From Clostridiaceae bacterium (GTDB lineage Bacteria; Bacillota; Clostridia; Saccharofermentanales; DTU023), in contig JAAZJV010000142.1 of NCBI GenBank assembly GCA_012800135.1, positions 1 to 10,842 on the forward strand: a DNA stretch of 10,842 nt, written 5' to 3'. Position 1 is the first letter of the stretch. Each line of letters opens with the position of its first letter. Below are positions 7,231-10,842 of the stretch, piece after piece. The notes below the pieces were generated by a model that saw nothing but the letters and a program-made list of their open reading frames with translations, did not search any database and was not told where the DNA came from. Position numbers and translations under genes: made by a program.

Positions 7231-7248
7231 ATTAGGCATATGTCTAAT
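7231..7248. promoter_or_regulatory. Operator copy 1 (ATTAG-N8-CTAAT), start-site proximal
   Basis: ATTAGGCATATGTCTAAT is palindromic at 16 of 18 positions. It covers the predicted start of the minus-strand exporter operon promoter. The length and arm spacing suit an ArsR-family dimer. Confidence 0.75.
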
Positions 7249-7251
7249 CAA

Positions 7252-7280
7252 ATTTTAACACAGCTACTCAATTAGATCAA
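7252..7280 (-). promoter_or_regulatory. Promoter of the arsR-ABC exporter operon
   Basis: On the minus strand TTGATC (7280-7275), a 17-bp spacer and TAAAAT (7257-7252). The -35 overlaps operator copy 2 and the predicted start near 7245 lies in copy 1. The leader would be about 178 nt, long for a repressor gene. Confidence 0.65.
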
Positions 7281-7290
7281 CGCCTAATTG
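7269..7290. promoter_or_regulatory. Operator copy 2 (CAATTAG-N8-CTAATTG) over the -35
   Basis: Seven-bp perfect arms CAATTAG (7269-7275) and CTAATTG (7284-7290) with an 8-bp spacer. The ATTAG/CTAAT core and spacer length match copy 1, and the copies are offset by exactly 40 bp, close to four helical turns. Confidence 0.75.
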
Positions 7291-7409
7291 AAAAACGACA
7301 GTGTCTTTGCAAACACGAGATAAAGTATCACCAGATCAAAATGAGTTAAAGGATAGAACCCATAGAATAGCTAGAGAAAATCAAACACGTGGCTCATCAA
7401 AAAACGAAA

Positions 7410-7437
7410 TTGAGAGTCGATACTAGTACTTTATATG
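7410..7437 (+). promoter_or_regulatory. Putative hicAB promoter
   Basis: TTGAGA (7410-7415), 16 bp, TATATG (7432-7437). Transcription would start near 7444, just before the Shine-Dalgarno at 7448-7453. The -10 lies inside a palindrome. Confidence 0.45.
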
Positions 7438-7443
7438 GTACTA
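7424..7443. promoter_or_regulatory. Candidate HicB operator (TAGTAC-N8-GTACTA)
   Basis: A 20-bp interrupted palindrome with perfect 6-bp arms covering the putative -10. HicB antitoxins with a ribbon-helix-helix domain commonly bind such sites to autoregulate; here that is inference from position. Confidence 0.6.
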
Positions 7444-7454
7444 TATTAAGGAGA

Positions 7455-7733
7455 GTGATTAACATTACCGGCACAAGGAAACTGGAAGCTCGAATCCGCC
7501 AAAAGCCAACACCAAGCGATATCCGCTTTGACGAGTTAGCAAAATTCATGGAAAATCATGGGTTTGAAATGAGGCCTGCTTCCGGAGGAAGTCATAGGGT
7601 TTTTTGCCATCCTCAATATGATGGAATTGTCTCTGTCGTTAAACCGCACGGAAGATCTGACGGAGTGAAGCGAGCATATGTTAGAAAGGCTTTAGAGGCT
7701 GTTGACGAAATTAGCACGCCGGAGAAGGAGTAG
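7455..7733 (+). CDS. hicA: HicA-family toxin (mRNA interferase)
   Basis: The protein is a small double-stranded-RNA-binding-fold ribonuclease that cleaves mRNA when not held by HicB. The diagnostic segment is FEMRPASGGSHRVFCHPQ with the catalytic His in GGSHRVF, followed by VVKPHGRSDGVKRAYVRKALE. The frame is open from a GTG at 7389 (114 residues), but the family core starts near KLEARIRQ. A promoter-like element and a palindrome lie inside that extension, so a start after AAGGAG (7448-7453) is preferred. GTG 7455 (92 residues) is only 1 nt from that site; an ATT at 7464 has a better spacing but would be a rare start. The exact start is uncertain. The stop is 2 nt before hicB, forming a toxin-first TA operon. 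Confidence 0.88.
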   Translation: MINITGTRKLEARIRQKPTPSDIRFDELAKFMENHGFEMRPASGGSHRVFCHPQYDGIVSVVKPHGRSDGVKRAYVRKALEAVDEISTPEKE

Positions 7734-7735
7734 AA

Positions 7736-8104
7736 ATGGAGCACACATTTTTGGTTTATCAAATAGTTGAAGAAGACGGAACAGAACAATGGATTTGTGA
7801 ATTTCCTGATCTTAAAGGGTGTATCGGTGTTGGTGATACATATCAAGAAGCTGTCGATGAGGGCATGGTCAACAAAGATGTTTGGATTGAAACGGCACGA
7901 GAAATGGGCAGAACCATTCCCTCTCCAAAAAATTACGATACCGCGGAATACAGCGGTCGATTTAACCTTAGATTGCCAAGATCTCTGCATCGCAATTTAG
8001 CTATTATGGCTCATCAAGAGGGCATAAGCCTCAATTCTTTTTGTATCAGTTTGCTCGCTGAAGGTGTAGGCGAAAAACGTGTACATTCGATCGTCGATAT
8101 TTAA
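7736..8104 (+). CDS. hicB: HicB-family antitoxin
   Basis: A 122-residue antitoxin that binds and blocks HicA. The N-terminal half has the HicB RNase H-like fold pattern (EFPDLKGCIGVGDTYQEAVDE, given here as EFPDLKGC and GDTYQEAVDE). The C-terminal half has a ribbon-helix-helix DNA-binding domain, YSGRFNLRLPRSLHRNL through GISLNSFCISLLAEG. GAAGGAG lies 5 nt before the ATG, inside the end of hicA, so translation is coupled. It probably autoregulates the pair by binding the palindrome upstream of hicA. The terminator at 8173-8195 follows after about 70 nt. Confidence 0.92.
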   Translation: MEHTFLVYQIVEEDGTEQWICEFPDLKGCIGVGDTYQEAVDEGMVNKDVWIETAREMGRTIPSPKNYDTAEYSGRFNLRLPRSLHRNLAIMAHQEGISLNSFCISLLAEGVGEKRVHSIVDI

Positions 8105-8172
8105 CGTATGTCGGGGTCTGTTGTCACCGCAATTCTAAAAATATAATGTTCAATTAGCATCACAGAAAAGCA

Positions 8173-8195
8173 AAAGCCCCGAGAACAGGGGCTTT
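8173..8195. terminator. Bidirectional terminator between hicB and tRNA-Ala
   Basis: AAAGCCCC and GGGGCTTT form an 8-bp stem around a 7-nt loop. On the minus strand it is followed by TTGCTTTT, a good intrinsic terminator for the tRNA. On the plus strand the T-run is shorter and would serve hicAB. Confidence 0.85.
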
Positions 8196-8205
8196 CATTG
8201 ATATG

Positions 8206-8282
8206 TGGTGGAGAATATGGGGCTCGAACCCACGACCTCCTGAATGCCATTCAGGCGCTCTCCCAGACTGAGCTAATTCCCC
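8206..8282 (-). tRNA. tRNA-Ala (anticodon GGC), CCA encoded
   Basis: The minus strand folds as a full cloverleaf. The acceptor stem is GGGGAAT with ATTCTCC, including the G3-U70 wobble that is the identity element of tRNA-Ala. The D stem is GCTC/GAGC. The anticodon arm CCTGA-ATGGCAT-TCAGG gives anticodon GGC, which reads GCC. The T arm contains GGTTCGAGC. The 3' end is A-CCA, encoded in the gene. A terminator follows 10 nt downstream. Confidence 0.97.
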
Positions 8283-8291
8283 GTTTGTCCC

Positions 8292-8316
8292 GAAACCACT
8301 GTAAACAGAGGGTTTC
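8292..8316. repeat. Hairpin just upstream of tRNA-Ala
   Basis: GAAACC (8292-8297) and GGTTTC (8311-8316) pair, and the 13-nt interior contains CTGT/ACAG that can extend the helix. It lies 9 nt beyond the tRNA 5' end on the tRNA's upstream side and may be part of its precursor. Confidence 0.5.
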
Positions 8317-8377
8317 ACGGATTATCTATCATTCAGTTTTCAAATACTCTGTGGGGTAGCAGAGCTGACAACCCGCG

Positions 8378-8400
8378 CTCCCAGACTGAGCTAATTCCCC
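8378..8400 (-). pseudogene. Duplicated 5' fragment of tRNA-Ala (23 nt)
   Basis: Positions 8378-8400 are identical to 8260-8282, the first 23 nt of the intact tRNA-Ala gene, in the same orientation and 118 bp away. After the shared stretch the sequence diverges to GCGCGGGTTGTC and no longer forms a tRNA. It is a truncated copy, either a recombination scar or a relic of an array of related tRNA genes. Confidence 0.8.
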
Positions 8401-8690
8401 TAGTTAATTTTGCAGTGCCTTGCTTTGATGATGCGGCTGTTGGGCGATTAATCACCGATCAAGGCTTACATAAACTAGCACAGCAGTGGCAGCGATGTCA
8501 AGTTTTCGCGCGGACGATGTATGAACGTAAGGCGCGATCAAGCGATCAGGCGGATGTCAAGTTTTCGTGCGGACGATGTCATGAGCCCCTATGTCATGAG
8601 TTGTCGTAGCCGTCGTAAGCTGTGTTGTATAGCTGAATGCCAAAGTAAGCCGGACGGCGAGAATCGCGGGTCGTTCAGTTTAATTCGGTA
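8401..8690. other. Gene-free stretch with direct repeats
   Basis: No convincing gene. Frames at 8415-8609 and 8521-8709 lack ribosome binding sites and family features, and they run through the 27-bp repeats. The stretch looks like eroded mobile or rearranged DNA. Confidence 0.5.
8494..8579. repeat. Pair of 27-bp direct repeats
   Basis: 8494-8520 and 8553-8579 match at 26 of 27 positions (key words GATGTCAAGTTTTCG and CGGACGATGT), 59 bp apart. Both contain, on the minus strand, GAAAACTTGACATC. Origin unknown; a mobile-element end is one possibility. Confidence 0.8.
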
Positions 8691-8691
8691 C

Positions 8692-8726
8692 ATTACCTGT
8701 TCTGTTTAGCTTGCCGGAACGGTAAT
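8692..8726 (+). other. Stem-loop upstream of the small membrane-peptide frame
   Basis: ATTACC (8692-8697), a bulged T, and GTTC (8699-8702) pair with GAAC (8717-8720) and GGTAAT (8721-8726) around a 14-nt loop, giving ten base pairs. It lies about 15 nt before the ribosome binding site of the small frame. Confidence 0.55.
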
Positions 8727-8753
8727 CGATCTGTGAGGCGAGGAGTCGCTCAT

Positions 8754-8816
8754 ATGATCGACTTCATAATTACGCTATTTTTTGTTTTTCTGTTATTTCG
8801 CTTTCAAAAAACATAA
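8754..8816 (+). CDS. Candidate 20-residue hydrophobic membrane peptide
   Basis: The frame encodes MIDFIITLFFVFLLFRFQKT. Residues 4-15 are almost entirely Ile, Leu, Phe and Val, followed by a basic tail (R16, K19), the pattern of a single-span inner-membrane peptide. AGGAG (8741-8745) lies 8 nt before the ATG, and a 4-bp hairpin, GCGA-GGAG-TCGC (8738-8749), places the ribosome binding site in its loop. A longer hairpin precedes it, and an imperfect one (CGCAAGA 8844-8850 with TCTTGCG 8872-8878) follows. Such peptides include type I toxins and small subunits of membrane complexes. No family is recognised; T-rich DNA can produce such frames by chance. Confidence 0.4.
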   Translation: MIDFIITLFFVFLLFRFQKT

Positions 8817-8843
8817 CCTGCCGTGATTTGCAGTGTATGGTTG

Positions 8844-8878
8844 CGCAAGATTCGGGTATGCTTGGCGATGCTCTTGCG
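8844..8878 (+). repeat. 7-bp inverted repeat after the small frame
   Basis: CGCAAGA and TCTTGCG around a 21-nt loop, followed by an AT-rich but not pure-T tract. It could be a weak terminator for a short transcript from the small frame. Confidence 0.35.
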
Positions 8879-9098
8879 AATTTATATTTATACATTTTCA
8901 AAAAAATCGAACAACTAGGGAAAAAAGAGATGAATTGTCTTTGATTGCGAGTGTGACATCTAAGATTCTCTAGTTGGGGTCTGCATCGAAGAAATCATGA
9001 AATTTTTTATATGAATGTCGTTTATCCCGTATTTTCAACAGTTTTGAGGAGTAATATATATTTTTTTAGTACGTTTTCACGTAATTTTTGTCAAGTTA
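8879..9098. other. AT-rich intergenic stretch, no gene
   Basis: Very AT-rich, with runs such as TTTTTTTAG near 9060. It lies upstream of the promoter of the following operon. No coding frame with a ribosome binding site is evident. Confidence 0.5.
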
Positions 9099-9127
9099 TT
9101 GACGCGTTTTAAGGTCTTTGTTATAGT
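9099..9127 (+). promoter_or_regulatory. Promoter of the SDR-livK operon
   Basis: TTGACG (9099-9104), 17-bp spacer, TATAGT (9122-9127), preceded by an AT-rich upstream stretch. The leader to the chosen ATG would be about 150 nt and contains a hairpin (AGGTA/TACCT). No known riboswitch is recognised. Confidence 0.75.
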
Positions 9128-9287
9128 GGGCAACATATACCAGACAAGGTAAAGTTTGTACCTGTGTTCGATGATAGGGCATAACTAATTATACTGATAT
9201 GTGAATATTAATTCTTATGAGGGTGGCAGAACAACGCTGCTTTACCGATCTACGGTTTTTATGGGAAGCGGACGGAGGGAGAGGAAC

Positions 9288-10061
9288 ATGGCACTGAAAC
9301 AGAAAATGATGGAAAACGCCTATCGTTTCTTCGGTTTGGAAGGGAAAACGGCCATCGTAACCGGAGCGGGTAACGGGATCGGAAAAGCGATTGCCAAAAT
9401 GCTGGCTTCTCTTGGCGCCAACGTTATGGCCTGCGATATCGAGGGTGACAGTGTCGCTGCTGTTGCGGATGAGATCGTCTCAGAAGGCTACAAGGTCATT
9501 CACAGTAAATGTGACATAACCAAATTAGATGAAATACGTGCAACGGTAAAGCAGACAGTGGCTGCCTACGGGACAGTCGATATTCTAGTTAACTGCGGTG
9601 CGACGATGGGCGGCGGCAAAAAGATAGCGGAAGTACATCCTGAGGAATGGAATCGCCTCATTACCACCAATCTAACCGGTGTTTACAACTTTTGTTGGGA
9701 AGTTATTCCCATCATGCGTGAAAAGCAGTCCGGCAAAATCATCAACATCAGTTCTGAAGCAGGTATTGCAGGCGAAGACTGTGACATTCACTATTCAGCC
9801 GCTAAGGCTGGCGTTATCGGCCTGACGAAGAGTCTTGCCCGTGAACTTGGTCATGAAAAGATCAATGTAAATTGTGTAGCGCCGGGTTTCACGGAGACCC
9901 GCATGGCTCATGAGTGGGAGTTTGAACCGGCGCTTAAGATTTTCTGGAAGATCGGGCAACCGGAAGACCAGGCGGCAGCCGTTGTTTTTCTTGCCAGTGA
10001 GGCTGCCAATTTCTTTTCGGGGCAAGTTTTATCACCTAACGGCGGCGCCTATATGTTTTGA
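9288..10061 (+). CDS. SDR-family NAD(P)-dependent oxidoreductase
   Basis: A 257-residue classical short-chain dehydrogenase/reductase. It has the cofactor motif TGAGNGIG (25-32) and an acidic Asp50 at the end of the second strand, favouring NAD(H). NCGA (102-105) stands in place of NNAG. Catalytic residues are Asn128, Ser156 (in NISSEAG), Tyr169 and Lys173 (YSAAK). The C-terminus GQVLSPNGGAYMF is a slight variant of the usual GQxLxVDGG. The ATG at 9288 was chosen because GGAGG lies 9 nt upstream and the fold starts soon after it; the frame extends back to 9201 with an unlikely N-terminus. It lies 80 bp upstream of a LivK-like binding protein, suggesting it metabolises the imported compound. 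Substrate unknown. Confidence 0.9.
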   Translation: MALKQKMMENAYRFFGLEGKTAIVTGAGNGIGKAIAKMLASLGANVMACDIEGDSVAAVADEIVSEGYKVIHSKCDITKLDEIRATVKQTVAAYGTVDILVNCGATMGGGKKIAEVHPEEWNRLITTNLTGVYNFCWEVIPIMREKQSGKIINISSEAGIAGEDCDIHYSAAKAGVIGLTKSLARELGHEKINVNCVAPGFTETRMAHEWEFEPALKIFWKIGQPEDQAAAVVFLASEAANFFSGQVLSPNGGAYMF

Positions 10062-10073
10062 AGACGAATCTTA

Positions 10074-10093
10074 AAGCAGGGTGTGCCCTGCTT
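10074..10093 (+). other. Intercistronic hairpin
   Basis: AAGCAGGG, loop TGTG, CCCTGCTT: a perfect 8-bp stem 12 nt after the SDR stop codon. No T-run follows, so it is more likely an mRNA stabilising or partial-termination element between the two genes than a full terminator. Confidence 0.6.
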
Positions 10094-10141
10094 AAGGATA
10101 AAGGTTTTAAAACACAACTGGAGAGAGAAAGGAAGAATGGT

Positions 10142-10842
10142 ATGAAAAAGAATTGGGAAAAAATGGTGGCGTTTTGCCTAACCGTGTTTTTGCTTTTAGG
10201 CATCGTTGCCTGCAGTGATTCCAGTGCCAAGAAGGGAGAGACCAAGGAAGCAGAAACCATTGTTTTAGGCTTCATTGGGCCCTTGACGGGTGATTCGGCG
10301 ATCTGGGGCATGGTTGGGTCCTATGCATGCCAGATGCTCGTCAAGAAGACGAATGAAGAAGGCGGCATCTTGGGGAAAAAAGTAGAACTTAAGATCTACG
10401 ATAATCGCGGTGACACGGTAGAAACGACCAACGCTGCGCGAAAAGCGATCCTTAACGACGGCGTCGTCGCTTTTATCGGGCCGGATGCTTCGTCCACAGC
10501 CATTGCACTTGATGAGGTTTGCGCAAAGTACGGTATTCCCCATGTGACAACGCAAGGAACGAACTACAAGGTGACCCAAAATGAAGAAGACGGTTCCGTT
10601 CGCCCATATTCATTCCGTATCTGTCTGTCTGATCCGCAACTGGGAGACGTTATGGCAGGTTACGCCTATGACGTGCTTGGCTATAGGAAAGTGGCCATTT
10701 TGTACGAAGTGTCCAGCGAATACTCTTTGGGCATCACCCAAAACTTCACGGAATCTTTTGAAGCAAAAGGCGGCGCGGTCACAATTACAGAAGCATACAA
10801 TGCCGGTGACGTCGATTATCGTGCGCAGCTTACTAAAATCAA
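10142..10842 (+). CDS. LivK-like ABC transporter substrate-binding lipoprotein, 3' end outside window
   Basis: The first 233 codons of an extracytoplasmic binding protein for branched-chain amino acids or related compounds. Residues 1-23 form a lipoprotein signal: basic N-terminus, hydrophobic core, and lipobox IVAC with Cys24 as the lipidated residue. The mature part has the type I periplasmic-binding fold pattern GFIGPLTGDSAIWG, NEEGGILGKKVEL, FIGPDASSTAIAL and KVAILYEVSSEYSLG. AAGGA lies about 8 nt before the ATG. It follows an SDR gene and is presumably followed by livHMGF-type transporter genes beyond the window. The ligand cannot be told from sequence; aromatic or other carboxylic compounds are also known ligands of this family. 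Confidence 0.92.
   Translation, partial: MKKNWEKMVAFCLTVFLLLGIVACSDSSAKKGETKEAETIVLGFIGPLTGDSAIWGMVGSYACQMLVKKTNEEGGILGKKVELKIYDNRGDTVETTNAARKAILNDGVVAFIGPDASSTAIALDEVCAKYGIPHVTTQGTNYKVTQNEEDGSVRPYSFRICLSDPQLGDVMAGYAYDVLGYRKVAILYEVSSEYSLGITQNFTESFEAKGGAVTITEAYNAGDVDYRAQLTKI

Noticed and set aside
8494-8579. CRISPR array
   Set aside because: Only two repeat copies, with an imperfect match, no further units, and no cas genes nearby.
8415-8609. Plus-strand 64-codon frame in the tRNA-repeat region
   Set aside because: No ribosome binding site, no family features, and it runs through both direct repeats, so chance is more likely.
9215-9265. T-box-like AGGGTGGCAGAAC followed by a short stem and TTTTT
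   Set aside because: The conserved continuation of the T-box core is absent, the leader is too short for stem I, and the stem is only 4 bp.

Overview
The window looks like a low-to-mid GC Bacillota (Firmicutes) chromosome. Most genes start behind strong AGGAG-type Shine-Dalgarno sites, promoters are sigma-A-like, and a CCA-encoding tRNA-Ala gene is present. A Negativicutes or other anaerobic clostridial origin is a guess from gene style, not a demonstrated assignment. The left part is dominated by minus-strand genes. The right end carries a plus-strand operon.

Region 1 (1-2770, minus strand) is a metal-resistance operon. A promoter near 2734-2761 drives a CadC/SmtB-type ArsR repressor (2150-2659), followed 31 bp later by a P1B-type Zn/Cd/Pb efflux ATPase that runs off the left edge (1-2118). 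The ATPase has no classical N-terminal HMA domain; it carries a roughly 110-residue Cys/His-rich tail instead. Region 2 (2958-3310, minus) is rpmB (ribosomal protein L28) with its promoter and a rho-independent terminator. Region 3 (3561-4974, plus) is a guanine deaminase gene with its own promoter. It meets the next operon tail to tail, the two stop codons sharing one CTAG.

Region 4 (4971-7290, minus) is a regulated exporter operon: a second ArsR-family repressor with a Cys/His-rich C-terminal tail, an ABC ATPase and an ABC-2 permease, with overlapping reading frames. Upstream are two copies of an ATTAG-N8-CTAAT palindrome exactly 40 bp apart, one covering the -35 and one the predicted transcription start. 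A leader of about 178 nt contains two mutually exclusive hairpins. Region 5 (7410-8195, plus) is a HicA-HicB toxin-antitoxin pair with a palindromic site over its putative promoter, ending at a bidirectional terminator shared with tRNA-Ala(GGC) on the minus strand.

Region 6 (8283-9287) has no conventional gene. It holds a 23-nt copy of the tRNA-Ala 5' end, a pair of 27-bp direct repeats, and a small frame for a 20-residue hydrophobic peptide with a good ribosome binding site between two hairpins. A good promoter follows, leading to region 7 (9099-10842, plus): an SDR-family dehydrogenase and the 5' part of a LivK-like substrate-binding lipoprotein gene, probably the start of an uptake and metabolism operon.

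The strongest leads are the paired ArsR operators with the unusual leader, the Cys/His-rich modules in two separate metal- or thiol-sensing operons, and the small membrane-peptide locus beside the scrambled tRNA region.
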